A stretch of DNA of 64,000 nucleotides, from assembly GCA_032622095.1 (NCBI GenBank), contig CP136065.1, positions 243,535,474-243,599,473 on the forward strand, read 5' to 3'. The position numbers and the translations under genes are program-made. Below the pieces are notes generated by a model. That model did no database searches, was not told where the DNA came from, and saw only the letters and a list, made by a program, of their open reading frames with translations. The stretch is from Siphonodentalium dalli. Taxonomy: Eukaryota > Mollusca > Scaphopoda > Gadilida > Siphonodentaliidae. Of this stretch, positions 52,567-64,000 are shown piece by piece (position 1 is the first letter of the stretch; each line of letters starts with the position of its first letter).

Positions 52567-52789
52567 TGCCATATTTGCAAGAAATTATATAAAATTTTGG
52601 GCTGAGGTGAGTTGGTCCAATTACTGTCTAAAGCAAATCCCTTGTTGTCCAGCCAAAACTTCATTCGGATCTTTTGGGTGGGAGCCATAAAATGTTTCCG
52701 AATTTCACTGAAAAACATGGCCGCATTCCTAATCGCTCTATTGACTGAAACACATGAAATTATCCCCCATCCAAGTTGAGCTAGAGTTT

Positions 52790-53240
52790 CATTGACACTT
52801 TCATTCTTTGTTAAGTTCGAGCTATTGCCATGGCTTGGCGTGCGTCAACAATTTCCGTTAGCACACCCCACATGTCACATCTCTCATCCGATCGTCGCCG
52901 ATATTCGGGATGACCTTCGAAATTCGTTAACAAAACAAGGCCGCCAGCAGCCATCTTGGTGCAGCCCGCTCTTATTACAGGCATGTTTTGGATCACCTCT
53001 AGAAAGGAGCTAACGATTTTCGATGAAAAACATGATAGCCAGCAGCCATCTTGGATGACTAAATACTTTGCCACACCTTACGGACCACACCCCTCACCCT
53101 ATCGTCACTAATCTTCATATGGATCTTCGGGGTGACCTCGAGATGGAAGCCAATAATATTTTCCGAAACTCTTAAAAAAACATGGCCGCCAGCAGCCATC
53201 TTGTATTTCAAATTTGAATCGATTGCCGCACCCTGCAGCC
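52790..53240. repeat. Dispersed repeat family with ATGGCCGCCAGCAGCCATCTT
   Basis: Consecutive ~100-150-bp blocks carry CCGATCGTC, CTTCATATGGATCTTCGG, AGATGGAAGCC and GGCCGCCAGCAGCCATCTTG. The same family recurs at 63,380-63,990. It is non-coding, and target-site or end signals are not recognised. Confidence 0.65.
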
Positions 53241-53476
53241 CGCATTTATTGGAGAATTGTTTAAAAAATTGACCGGCTTGTTTTGGCCTCTTGATAGGGC
53301 CCCATGTGGCCCTGGATAAAATATAGGCCTACCGCCCCACCGCGAGGGGTCAAAATCCCCTAATGTTGCACCCTGTTTGCCGTGGGGTGCATCCAGTGAG
53401 GTTCGGTGTAGGAGTCCTGGAGGTACTGGGGCGAATACGGCTTAGCTCATGGACCATTATGGTCCTCTTTGATCCT

Positions 53477-53797
53477 ATGTTTCTTCAAGACGAATGTTTA
53501 CAGAGATTGGACTATCTTGAGACAAGTATATTTTCTCATTTCTCTCAAAAATATATTGAATCATTTATTAAATTCAAAACATTTTTTCTTATTGAAAGAA
53601 TATCTGATTTTTGGATATTTGGTGGTGATGAACACCATTTAGATTTAGAAACTTTTGATGAACATGACTATATTCATTATACAAAGTATGAAGATAATTA
53701 TCGTCTTGCTAGGGGAACCTTTAAATCAGTTCCTAGGATCTATGGGTATTTGTTAACAAAAAAATGTCAACACATGCAAAAATTAAAAACATTATAG
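53477..53797 (+). CDS. Unrecognised ORF of the Polinton-like fragment, 106 aa
   Basis: The open frame begins at 53,363, but AT-rich, element-like codon use starts only near ATG 53,477, so I prefer that start. The protein is rich in aromatic and acidic residues (FWIFGGDEHHLDLETF; HYTKYEDNYRLARGTF). No family is recognised. Its place directly upstream of an ATPase suggests it belongs to the same mobile element. Confidence 0.4.
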   Translation: MFLQDECLQRLDYLETSIFSHFSQKYIESFIKFKTFFLIERISDFWIFGGDEHHLDLETFDEHDYIHYTKYEDNYRLARGTFKSVPRIYGYLLTKKCQHMQKLKTL

Positions 53798-53925
53798 GAA
53801 ATGATTTTTTTGTTTACAGAACAAACAGAAGAATAGAAGACTATAATACTTGGATTATTGAAATGTTTGGAAATATTTACAGCTATGGAGATTTCTGTTT
53901 AAAAACTAAATTCACACGTCGTTAA
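53764..53925 (+). CDS. Small ORF of the Polinton-like fragment, 53 aa
   Basis: ATG at 53,764 overlaps the end of the preceding frame and runs to TAA at 53,923-53,925. Residues are mixed aromatic and basic (NDFFVYRTNRRIEDYNTW). It may be a small gene, or the continuation of the upstream frame after a frameshift, because composition is continuous across the join. Confidence 0.35.
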   Translation: MSTHAKIKNIIGNDFFVYRTNRRIEDYNTWIIEMFGNIYSYGDFCLKTKFTRR

Positions 53926-53958
53926 GTTCACTCTCTGATTAGACATCAAAGTGACAAC

Positions 53959-54609
53959 ATGGAAGAATCTTTACTTTTCCAACATCCGTGTAATTTCTTT
54001 ATCAGCGGACCTAGTGGATCAGGTAAAACAGAATTTGTTAAAAAAGTTATTGATTTTAAACACGAATTATTCCAAACACCACCAAAGAAAATAGTTTGGT
54101 GTTACAAAGAATGGCAAGACACATACAATCGTATAAAAGAAATTGATAACGTTGAGTTTATCGATGGTATTCCAGACGATGATGAGGAAATTGTATCAGA
54201 TAAATCATTTCCTCATCTTGTTGTTTTCGATGACATGATGGGGGAACAAGATGAAGACAAAATAATGCTTTGGTTTACTAGAAAAGGTCACCATCGAAAT
54301 GCTTCAATAATTTACATTACTCAAAACATGTTCCAAAAATCAAAAAGTAGCAGAACTATAAGTTTGAATGCACACTACATGGTTTTATTTCAAAGTGTTC
54401 GAGATAAAAATCAAATAAAAGTTTTGGCTCATCAAATGCAAACCATTCATTTGAAACAAGCATACGAAGATGCAACTTCAATAAATCATGGATATATTTT
54501 AGTAGATTTTCATCCTAGAACAGAAAATTATTTGCGAATTAGAACTGATATTTTCCATAAATGGTTGACAGCTAATGACCGAGGTCCTGTCATTTATTCA
54601 AAAGTATAA
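53959..54609 (+). CDS. Second Polinton-type packaging ATPase, 216 aa
   Basis: Walker A is FISGPSGSGKTEF (about residues 13-25) and Walker B is LVVFDDMMG (near 90-98). The sensor block (YITQNMFQKSKSSRTISLNA) matches in layout the ATPase at 39,965-40,615, with the same total length and the same C-terminal RIRTDIF pattern. The two are diverged, so they come from different Polinton lineages rather than a local duplication. The frame is intact. Confidence 0.85.
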   Translation: MEESLLFQHPCNFFISGPSGSGKTEFVKKVIDFKHELFQTPPKKIVWCYKEWQDTYNRIKEIDNVEFIDGIPDDDEEIVSDKSFPHLVVFDDMMGEQDEDKIMLWFTRKGHHRNASIIYITQNMFQKSKSSRTISLNAHYMVLFQSVRDKNQIKVLAHQMQTIHLKQAYEDATSINHGYILVDFHPRTENYLRIRTDIFHKWLTANDRGPVIYSKV

Positions 54610-54643
54610 ATTCAGTTGTTGTCACTTTTCTCATTTTAGAACC

Positions 54644-55141
54644 ATGTCGTCCGCCGAGATGTTTAGTCATGATGAACTGTCACAAATTATAAATTTCTTC
54701 ACTTTTGCAGCTGAATTATTTCTTGAAAATGATTGGAAATTACCATCACAGACAAAAAAGTTTTTTCAGAGAAATAAAAATGTTCTTAAAAAAATCTCTG
54801 ATCGATCAACTGATATGGAAACAAAACGCAAATTAATTTTACAACGAGGTGGTAGTGGGTTCCTTGGAGGAGTTTTAATTAGAAGTCTTTTGAAAAATTC
54901 ATTTGAACAAACTGGTAGACAATCTAAAAGTAAATCAAAGGTTTCTCCAAAACATTCAAAGATTACACTGATGCAAACACAACAAAGGGGTAGTCAAAAA
55001 GAATCTAAACGTAAAACAAAGCTTTCTCTAAATCATTCAAAGTTTACACCGATGCAAACTCAACAAAATCAACATTCTAAATTTACACCTATACCTTCTC
55101 AGCAGAACCCTCAACATCAACCGTTACAAAAACCTTGGTGA
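54644..55141 (+). CDS. Conserved neighbour of the second ATPase, 165 aa with repeated tail
   Basis: The first ~90 residues are helical and end in KLILQRGGSGFLGGVLIRSL, resembling in position and pattern the 101-aa protein after the Polinton ATPase. The tail (from residue ~95) repeats SKSK and HSKFTPMQTQQ-type units three or four times, is basic and Gln-rich, and looks disordered. The first ATG after the ATPase stop is 54,644. It may be a virion or core protein; the function is unknown. Confidence 0.6.
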   Translation: MSSAEMFSHDELSQIINFFTFAAELFLENDWKLPSQTKKFFQRNKNVLKKISDRSTDMETKRKLILQRGGSGFLGGVLIRSLLKNSFEQTGRQSKSKSKVSPKHSKITLMQTQQRGSQKESKRKTKLSLNHSKFTPMQTQQNQHSKFTPIPSQQNPQHQPLQKPW

Positions 55142-55157
55142 CAAGTCAACAGAACAG

Positions 55158-55335
55158 ATGATTGACGAACATAGAGACCGCTTTGAACTACATGAAGAAA
55201 AATGCCGGCGTATAGCATCAAAGATCATTGAAGAAAATAACAAGAAAGACCTCTACAACAAGCAACAAGCAATGAAACTTATGCCATGGCAGAAAGAGAT
55301 AGTCAAGCTGATAGACACCGAGAATGACGATAGGA
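55158..55335 (+). pseudogene. Scrap resembling a Rep/SF3 helicase N-terminal region
   Basis: About 58 codons are rich in charged residues and contain AMKLMPWQKEIVKLIDTE followed by NDDR. This resembles the PWQ...L...(P)DDR stretch just before the Walker A of Rep proteins from small circular DNA viruses and related SF3 helicases. The frame then enters a 30-bp minisatellite and no Walker motif is present. If correct, it is a short integrated remnant. It is identified from a single motif only. Confidence 0.3.
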
Positions 55336-55552
55336 CAATGGCCCAGTGGGCCATAGTGGCCATGTCTGGGGGACACTGGGCCATAGTGTCCATGTCTGGG
55401 GGGTACTGGGCCATAGTGTCCCTGTCTGGGGGGTACTGGGCCATAGTGTCCCTGTCTGGGGGGTACTGGGACATAGTGTCCCTGTCTGGGGGGTACTGGG
55501 CCATAGGATCCCTGTCTGGGGGGTACTGGGCCATAGTGTCCCCCATTACAAC
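55336..55552. repeat. 30-bp minisatellite, about 7 copies
   Basis: Units of 30 bp contain GGTACTGGGCCATAGTGTCC followed by CTGTCTGGGG, with few differences. Length divisible by three keeps frames open on both strands, giving repetitive false proteins. Confidence 0.9.
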
Positions 55553-55767
55553 TAATGCTACAAATTTCCCCGTCAGAACATAGTCGGGGAGCCAATAAGG
55601 TCCACGTGCACCCCCCCCCCCCGATGATTACAAATAACCTTATTTTTATTGTTCCCTATGGTATCCAGATAAAGAATCCGGATTTCACCGAAACATAAAG
55701 GTGGCCCCACTAGGTGCTAGAGCCATTTGAATCCAAGATGGCCGCCATTTCCTCTAATTCCGACCAG

Positions 55768-56490
55768 CTGTATTTAATCGTTGTAATCGATCGGTTGTTA
55801 GCAAAAGACACAGACAAAATGTATGGCATTTTGTTGGTATGATGTCCTTCTTCAAAATGACGGCAAATAATTTCGAAAAAAATTCAAAATGGCCGCCGAA
55901 AAATGACGTCATATGCACGAAAATAGGAAATTTAATTAATATTTCACCATATCTACCATTTTTCTTCACATTAATCATAAGTAAATGGCAATGTTTTTGA
56001 AATAGTCATCAAGCGTGATATTATAGCGTCATTTTAAGACATTTGCCATTGACGATGGTTCAGTAATAGATACAGAAAGAGGATTTGAAAAACAGGGATG
56101 AAATTTTCGATTTTTTTTGCCAGACGATTTTGCTGTATTTAATCGTTGTAATAGATCGGTTGTTAGCAAAAGACACAGACAAAATGTATGCCATTTTGTT
56201 GGTATGATGTCCTTCTTCAAAATGACGGCAAATAATTTCGAAAAAAATTCAAAATGGCCGCCGAAAAATGACGTCATATGCACGAAAATAGGAAATTTAA
56301 TTAATATTTCACCATATCTTCCATTTTTATTCACATTAATCATTAGTAAATGGCAATGTTTTGCGACAATCATCAAGCGTGATATTATAGAGTCATTTTA
56401 AGACATTTGCCATTCACGATGGTTCAGTAATAGATACAGAAAGAGGATTTTAAAAAGAGGGGTGAAATTTTCGATTTTTTTTGCAAGACG
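55768..56490. repeat. 365-bp direct repeat in the left foldback arm
   Basis: CTGTATTTAATCGTTGTAAT starts one copy at 55,768 and another at 56,133. The mirrored right arm has only one copy (about 60,340-60,710). Confidence 0.75.
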
Positions 56491-57339
56491 ATTTTGATAG
56501 TCATTTTAACGACAAACCACACAGGATGTTAATAGAATGTCAACAACTATGTGCTTTATTTTATTGGACGGATGTTTTACTTCAATGGGAATGAAATTGG
56601 TGTAGAAAATTTCCAAAATGGCCGCCGAAAATATGAAAAATGGTAAATATTGCCCCAGGGTGTCCTGCAATGGCTTACAAGTTGTGGTTGATATATAAAA
56701 TTGGCTAATATGTATTATATACATTGAATACTAACATGTCTGATGCACCATGGATCATTGTTTCTATTGTCACCACTGACATCACCAGAAATATTGGATA
56801 TTTCTCTCACAAACTTGACATAAATATCGGCAAAAATTAACTTTTCAGGGTTGGACAATTTGTTTAAGTAAAATGCAACTATCATTGGTATCAAAAGTAT
56901 TTATTGTTTTGGTCTATCTTAAATGTGTCACACTACGGTGTTTATAGGCCAAATTGCTCAAGATGGCTTCCAAAATGGCAACCAAATTTGTAAAAAGTTA
57001 ATTTTTTACATATATCCCGAACATTATTATCTGCGTTATTCGACAAGGTGGCAAACTGTGACTCACTTGGTTATTATACGTGTTAGTTAATTAACCGACA
57101 ACTACGTTCTATTCTGTTTGTGCCAGTTCCGTATGGGGCGTGACAAATTCATTTTAAAGTTGCAGTATGAAATTTTGCGGAGAACTTCTTTTGTGATTCT
57201 GGCCATATTATTGAAAGGAAATGGGCAATACTTTGAGACGGAACTGAGATGAACCATAATATGTGGCTATTCTGGCCCATTATGATAAAAAGTGATCAAC
57301 TGGATAAAAGATGGATGCCAATCTGGCAGCCAGGGAGTT

Positions 57340-58500
57340 ACTGTATGATCAGAGGTGATGTGAATAGGTATACAGGGAGTTACTGTATGGTCATGAATGA
57401 TGTGAATAGGTATACAATGAGTGACTATATGGTTATGAGTAGGTATACAATGAGTGACTATATGGTTATGAGTGGGGTGTCCATGGTGAGATGCATAGGA
57501 ATATAAGGAGTGGCTGTATGTGCATGTGTGAGGTGAATCGGTATACATGTAGTGACTGTACGGTATATTGTGTGTGGCCGATGTGATCGTATGGGCATTG
57601 CTGTGGTGTATATATATAACGAGAGTAGCTACATGGTCATCCGTGTGTTGTTTATGTATATATGGAGTGACTGTAAGGTCGTGGTGGTCGTGCTGTATAT
57701 GTGTACCGTGTGTGGCTGTATTGTGACATGTGGTGTTTATGTATATTTGTGCTGTCTGTATGATCATGGATGGAGTGCGTAGATAAATAGGGAGTGATTT
57801 TATGGTTATGGGTAATGTGTATAGGTGCACATTGTATGCATGTAGTCAAGATTGAAGTTATATGCATACCTGGAATAAGCTGTATGGTCATTGATGAGCG
57901 TGTGGCTATATAGGGAGTGCCCTTTTGGTAACGGGTGGGTCGTATATGTATATATGTTGTGGATGTATTATCATCGGTGGTGTATATGATGTAGATGAAT
58001 GATCATGGATGGCGTGTATGAGTATACAGTGAGTTGATGAATTGTCATGTGTGAGGTGTATATGCAAGTATGATACTTATGAGTGGTCGTGTGTGCGGGT
58101 ATTGGTATATTTGGAAGGGCTCACCATTGGTGGGTGAGGTGTATATGTATATCTGGATTGACTCTATGGTCATGGGTATGGCGAATAGATATACATGGTG
58201 TGGCTGTATGGTCTATGGTGAGGTGAATAGGTATACAATGAGTGACTGTATTGTCGTGAATGTGGTGAATATGTATACATATAGTGACTATATGGTCAGG
58301 TGTAGGAGTATACCTGGTGTTCATGCATGGTGATTCATGGCTGTATCGTCATTTGTGGCATGTACCGGTATATCCAAATAAGGCTGTATGGTCAGGTGTA
58401 CGTGTATATAGTGGGTGACTATATTGTCATGTGTGTGGTGTTTATGTACATATGAGGTCATGGGATGCGTTGTACATGTGTAATTTGGGTGGCTATCGCT
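57340..58500. repeat. Degenerate ~42-60-bp minisatellite, left arm of the foldback
   Basis: Repeated words GTGAATAGGTATACA and GTGACTGTATGGTCATG alternate irregularly. The complement fills about 58,605-59,520. Minus-strand frames translate as His/Thr-rich repeats only because of this array. Confidence 0.75.
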
Positions 58501-58604
58501 TTCCACAATAACTCAAGGATATGTTAAACAATAGAGAGGTCGTGTCAAATAGTTCTCCACCTTGATAGTGTTTGTGTACATTGGGGAACTTTAAACGTGA
58601 AAAG

Positions 58605-59520
58605 CGATAGCCACCCATTACCACACAGTCATTTCATATATGCATAAACACCACAGACATAACAATATAGTGACCAACTGTATAAACGTACACCTGACCC
58701 ATGACCAAGGATGGCCATACAGCCATGCGTCACAATGCAAGCACACCGGGTATAATCCAAAGCATGACCCATAACCATAGAGTCACTCTTTGTATACCCA
58801 TTCACCTCACCATTGGCCATACGGTCATCCCATGTATACCTATTCTCCACACACACATGGTCAAATAGACATTCAATATATACATCAACACCACAACAAT
58901 GACGATAAGGTGACCCCGGGTATACATATCCACCTCACCAATGGTCATATAGCCACTCGCTTCATAAACATACCCTCATCCATGGCACCTGGTATACTCC
59001 TTCATCTGACCTATGGCCATATAGTCACCCCGTGTGTACCTATTCAAAACATTCATACATGATCATGGTCAATCATTGTATATATATTCACCTCACTATT
59101 GGCCATGTCACTCCCTGTATCCCTATCTGTCACACCATAGCAGAATAGCCACTCAAGATATACTAATACTCCCCAGCCATGTCAGTATATTCAATCCATG
59201 TATGCATATGCACATCATCCATGGCCATATAGCCGCTCGCTATATACACATACCCCTCGCCCATAACCATATAGCAACACATGTGTATGCCCGTATAACC
59301 TACACATGACCATACCGCAACGAGTCACCAAGCAGGAATACCGGGCATACTCATACACCTGACACATGACAATTTAGTCACTCCCTGCATAGCTATTCAT
59401 TACACTTATGATCATACAGTCACTCATTGTATACATACATGTACTCGTCTCACCATTGACCATACAATAACTCCCTGTATACCTATTCACATTACCTATG
59501 ATCATATAGTAACTCCCTGG
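58605..59520. repeat. Degenerate minisatellite, right arm of the foldback
   Basis: This is the inverted counterpart of 57,340-58,500, with TGTATACCTATTCACCTCAC and GACCATACAGTCAC words. Confidence 0.75.
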
Positions 59521-60893
59521 CATTCACCCTATATCCAGTTGATATGTCTTATCATAATGCACCAGAATAGCCACATATTATGGTTCATCTCAGTTCCATT
59601 TCAAAGTTCTGCCCATTTCCTTTCAATAATATGGCAAGAATCACAAAAGAGGTTCTCCGCCAAATTTCATACTGCAACTTTAAAATGAATTTGTCATGCC
59701 CCATACGGAACTGGGACAAACATAATAGAACGTGGTTGTCAGCTAATTAACTAACACGTATAATAACCAAGTGAGTCACAATTTAATACCTTGTCGGATA
59801 ACGCAGAGAATAATGTTCGGGATACATGTAAAAACTAACTTTTTACAAATTTGGTTGCCATTTTGGAAGCCATCTTGAGCAATTTGGCCTATAAACACCG
59901 TAGTGTGACACATTTAAGATAGACCAAAACAATAAATACCTTTGATACCAATGATAGTTGCATTTTACTTAAAAAAAATGTCCAACCCTGAAAAGTTAAT
60001 TTTTGCCGATATTTATGTCAAGTTTGTGAGATAAAAATCCAATATTTCTGGTGATGTCAGTGGTGACAATAGAAACAATAATCCATGGTGCATCAGACAT
60101 GTTAGTATTCAATGTATATAATACAGATTAGCCAATTTTATATATCAACCACAACTTGTAAGCCATTGCAGGACACCCTGGGGCAATATTTACCATTTTT
60201 CATATTTTCGGCGGCCATTTTGGAAATTTTCTACATCAATTTTATTCCCATTGAAGTAAAACATCCGTCCAATAAAATAAAGCACATAGTTGTTGACATT
60301 CTATTAACATCCTGTGTGGTTTGTCGTTAAAATGACTATCAAAATCGTCTTGCAAAAAAAATCGAAAATTTCACCCCTCTTTTTAAAATCCTCTTTCTGT
60401 ATCTATTACTGAACCATCGTGAATGGCAAATGTTTTAAAATGACGCTATAATATCACGCTTGATGCGTGTCGCAAAAACATTGTTATTTACTATGATTAA
60501 TGTGAAGAAAAATGGAAGATATGGTGAAATATTAATTAAATTTCCTATTTTCGTGCATATGACGTCATTTTTCGGCGGCCATTTTGAATTTGTTTCGAAA
60601 TTATTTGCCGTCATTTTGAAGAAGGACATCATACCAACAAAATGGCATACATTTTGTCTGTGTCTTTTGCTAACAACCAATCTATTACAACGATTAAATA
60701 CAGCCTGTCGGAATTAGAGGAAATGGCGGCCATCTTGGATTCAAATGGCTCTAGCTCCTAGTAGTGCCACCTTTATTTTTCGGTAAAATCCGGATTCTTT
60801 ATCTGGATACCATAGGGAACAATAAAAATAAGGTTATTTGTAATCATCGGGGGGGGGGGGGGTGCACGTGGACATTATTGGCTCCCCGACTAT

Positions 60894-63370
60894 ACCATAT
60901 ATAGGCTTAAAATAGAAAGGCATCTCAACATAATGATTTTGTATTATATTATATTATAATTATTATTATGTTCCTTTCTGAAACCCCCCTTGTACCATAG
61001 AAGCAATTTTAAAATAACCATCCAATTTTTATTTCAGCGCCCCAACAGGTAATACTGAGCATACTGAATATTCAAAATCAACAACTACCAAAACATAAAC
61101 ACAAAATTGTGCCAATGGAGTGACGTACCTTTGACAACAATCTAAATTATCTTATGTATACACTTGAAACTACATAGTATGACCAGAAACTGTGGACGCA
61201 AATATGTATGATTCGGGGGGCAGCACGCGTGACTCTATGCCGGGATGTTCTTGAATATTCATAATGCCTGATTGCAAGATAGTCTGTCATAACTAACACA
61301 ACTAACACCATTTTAACATCATAACACGGGGCCCGTTCCTCATTTCAGCGCACCACACGACTCGCTCAGCAACTACAGCAACTACAAAAACATTAAAGGG
61401 ACAATTCGGGACTCCCCGAATTATAGCTCGTGTACTCTTCCCCGTACAACATTCATTCAATTCAATTCAACTTTTGCCGGGTTCAGAAATGACGATTTTC
61501 TATGTTCAGATATCCTCACAACAACAAATCGTGGGGTGAAGAAGAAGATCACTGGATCTTTTCGACCATCCCGGGCGCTTCGTGGCCGCTCACTCCCTCA
61601 TCGTATGCCCAGTCGATCACAGGCAGCTGTGCATGGTGCATCCACAATATCAGAAGACACACAATACCACGTCTGTGTATATTATACTACATGGTTTGTT
61701 TGAAGAACTGCTTACTGATCAAATGATTGTCATACATTATGCAGGCCGTATGAATGATCACTGATGGAAACGATAATTGAGTCGGGTTTGTTAAAAAAGT
61801 GATAGTATAGCTCATAATTATGGCATGCTTATTGATAATTTGATACAGGATGGGAGATTGGTTGAAACTGAACACTGAACAACATTCAGTGTAACACAAG
61901 TTTGAAGTTTATATTTTATCAAACCGGTTACGATATCGATACTTGCACACGTGATACACTGAGCATGACAATCAACACAGTATGTGAAGGCTGAAAGTGA
62001 CTGATAACATCATAAATATGAAATCACAATGCAACGAATGTAGTGATATGATCATCGACAATGTATCTTGTTTGTGGAGACTGATGTTACTGTACACTAT
62101 TTAAGTGCTAATAATGGTGGGTGCCATATTGAGTTACCAATCGTTACGTGATCATTGTCACTACATTGTCCCATTCATCCGGTTCCTACCTGTCAGTGAA
62201 TATAACAGCTGCCATTTATTGTTGAGGATTATTACAGATGCTAACAAGCCTGAATTTAGGGTGTCTATATTTGCAGAACGACGTCCTAACACGGTGAATT
62301 TAATGACGCTATCCCACATAGCGGACTAGCATCACCAAATTCAACATCTGGGGACAATATTCTGCTTAGGCCTCAACAGCTGTGGGAGACCTAGGATAAG
62401 ATTGAAGTTCCCCATTTGAAGCAGCTGGGTGACGTTCACCCATTATAACCTCGATTATGTAATTTATCTTCTGCAAATTAGGGGATATAGAAACTGAACA
62501 GAAGGGAAAAAGTAAGTAAAACAATGTCCATTTGAGACTATAGATACTTCCCAGAAGATGAGGACCAAGCAGGATGAGGTCCCCAGATGGTGAATTTGGT
62601 GATGCTAGCCTGCTAAATTCACCCTATGTGGACCTCATTCTGCAAATACCAGACACTAAATTCAGACATGGATGCCAAGGCCAAAGAAATATACATATAT
62701 GGTTGGAGTTTACCTACCGAGCCTAATTTAATTAAACTGACGTGAAACACTCCATAGGGTGATAAAATAGAAATGGAGAATAATCTAGCTCAAAGTAGTA
62801 ATTTTTACAAATATATCCAAATTGACAACACACGCTGTCATTCTTATATATTAATTAAACACAGTCACTCTCGATGGCGAAATTGTTACCGTTAGCTTAT
62901 CGCAGATTGTTGCGTCCCGAATCGAGAAGTAAATATTTACATATAGAACGTCGTTTAGACGCTGATTTCTATGGAGTGGTACGGTCGATTTGTTTGAAAT
63001 GTTCAGCGATGTTACTAGAATGCTATATTCCTCCAGTTGGTATAGTGCCTGGTACTAACTTATCAGTTTCAGACACCCGAAAACGTACATATGTCTTTAA
63101 ACCACCTATCCTAAAAGTGTCCATGTTTTTTTAGTTAAGTTTGTGTAGCTTACCTACCTTTGGGTTTATTAGTATACATATTTAGGGTTGTTACTAACGA
63201 CACTAATTTTTTCGGACTCATACTAGACAAACCGTTGTATGTGTACCCTCATAAGAATGAGGGCAGGCATCTGCAAAACGAAGAATACTGTCACGTGCAA
63301 TTCAGCGCGTGGGTTTTTCAGTCGCACACATAGTGTAACACATCAAAGTTTTATAGTACTCTCTCCCTTT
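60894..63370. other. Unrecognised DNA
   Basis: No domain-bearing gene is visible. A frame at 62,874-63,134 (86 codons, basic start MAKLLPLAYRRLLRPESR) has an ATG in fair context and ordinary composition but no known pattern; it could be an exon of an unknown gene. A (TATTA)-type AT run lies near 60,945. Confidence 0.35.
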
Positions 63371-63379
63371 ATTAGCTGA

Positions 63380-63995
63380 ACTTGAGAATGTCAAGTTTGG
63401 AATATTGCTATGTGTTGGCGTCCGTCCATCCACGCGTCCGTCAACAATTTCCTTTACTGCACACTACAGGCTACATCTTTCATCCGATCATCACCAAACT
63501 TCATATGCATCTTCGGGTGACCTCCAGATGGGAGCCATCATTTTTTTCCAAATTCGTTAAAAAAATATGGCCGCCAGCAGCCATCACGGATTTTAAATTT
63601 GAATCCATCGCCGCACCCTGCAGCCCACATTTATTGGGGAATTGTTTTGAAAATGTACAGGCGTGTTTAGGATCACCTGTTGACAGGAGATATCGATTTT
63701 GAACAATTTTAGATGAAAAACATGGCCGTCGGCATGGATTTTACTCCTTTGGAACACTCTGTGGACCACATTCCTCATCCGATCGTTACCAAACTGCATA
63801 TGAATCTTCAGGGTGACATCTAGATGGGAGTCGTGAATTTGTTTTCCGAAATTCGTTAAATTATATGGCCGGCGGCAGCCATCTTGGATTTCAAACAGGC
63901 ATGTTGGATCACCTCTAGATACGAGCTATCGAATTTGAACAATTTTAGATGAAAAACGTGGCCGCAGGCAGCCATCTTGGATTTACTCTTTGTAT
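63380..63995. repeat. Dispersed repeat family, second copy
   Basis: Four or so blocks carry CATCCGATCATCACCAAACT, CATATGCATCTTCGGGTGAC and GGCCGCCAGCAGCCATC, as at 52,790-53,240. They probably continue past the window end. Confidence 0.65.
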
Positions 63996-64000
63996 GACTA

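Larger units (their letters stand above)
55580..60893. mobile_element. 5.3-kb foldback (giant palindrome) element
   Basis: The left end ATAGTCGGGGAGCCAATAA is mirrored at the right end (TTATTGGCTCCCCGACTAT, ending 60,893). Complementarity continues inward through a C14/G14 run, GGCCGCC-containing blocks and a tandem region to a centre near 58,555 (GGGTGGCTATCGC against GCGATAGCCACCC). The left arm (~2.9 kb) is longer than the right (~2.3 kb). No transposase is found. It resembles FB-type elements with internally repetitive arms. Confidence 0.8.

Noticed and set aside
55158..55595. Repetitive WAIVSLSGG-type and PPDRDTMAQY-type proteins
   Set aside because: They are translations of a 30-bp minisatellite whose length is divisible by three, open on both strands.
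57249..59309. His/Thr-rich repetitive proteins
   Set aside because: They are produced by the degenerate minisatellite of the foldback arms, not by conserved coding sequence.

Overview
The window is eukaryotic nuclear DNA from an animal, most likely a marine invertebrate (mollusc-like, but the species cannot be fixed from sequence alone). The signs are spliceosomal introns, polyadenylation signals, CR1/jockey-like non-LTR retrotransposons, Helitron-type repeats, long foldback palindromes and a large Polinton/Maverick. No ordinary multi-exon host gene is visible; at most one first exon of a secreted protein lies at 7.1-7.4 kb. The rest is mobile-element and repeat DNA, much of it nested.

Layout. 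0-8.2 kb: minisatellites, hairpin palindromes, a retrotransposon scrap (3.0-3.2 kb) and the candidate secreted-protein exon on the minus strand. 8.2-14.3 kb: a decayed non-LTR retrotransposon (zinc knuckle plus SGNH-like ORF1; endonuclease, reverse transcriptase and C-terminal zinc motif in ORF2, with several frame breaks), followed by the 3' scrap of another. 15.3-16.6 kb: a mosaic of direct repeats, a 175-bp palindrome and a 391-bp inverted-repeat element. 16.7-29.6 kb, resuming at 45.17-45.40 kb: a tandem array of ten Helitron-like units, each ending in a GC hairpin followed by CTAG.

29,620-45,168: a 15,549-bp Polinton inserted in the tenth unit. It has about 135-bp terminal inverted repeats and a perfect 6-bp target duplication (TATCGA). 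It encodes a protein-primed family-B DNA polymerase in eight exons (one in-frame TAG), a packaging ATPase, two small conserved ORFs, a major capsid protein, a small basic protein, a penton-like minor capsid protein, a chromodomain integrase, a two-membrane-segment protein, a protein with two PC4-like modules, a small spliced acidic protein and, unexpectedly, a TATA-binding-protein-like gene (one frameshift). The TBP-like and PC4-like genes, with clear TATA boxes before several element genes, suggest the element carries part of its own transcription-initiation machinery. This is the most interesting signal in the window. A piggyBac-type MITE and a 320-bp inverted-repeat element are nested inside it, and no cysteine protease was found.

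45.4-52.2 kb: another Helitron-like start, then a nearly intact CR1-like retrotransposon with a separate SGNH-like ORF, a PHD-finger ORF1 fused in frame to endonuclease and reverse transcriptase, and unusual 24-bp complementary ends. 53.4-55.6 kb: a diverged Polinton-like fragment (ATPase and neighbour), a scrap resembling a Rep/SF3 helicase, and a 30-bp minisatellite. 55.6-60.9 kb: a 5.3-kb foldback palindrome. 60.9-64.0 kb: mostly unrecognised DNA, ending in a dispersed repeat shared with 52.8-53.2 kb.
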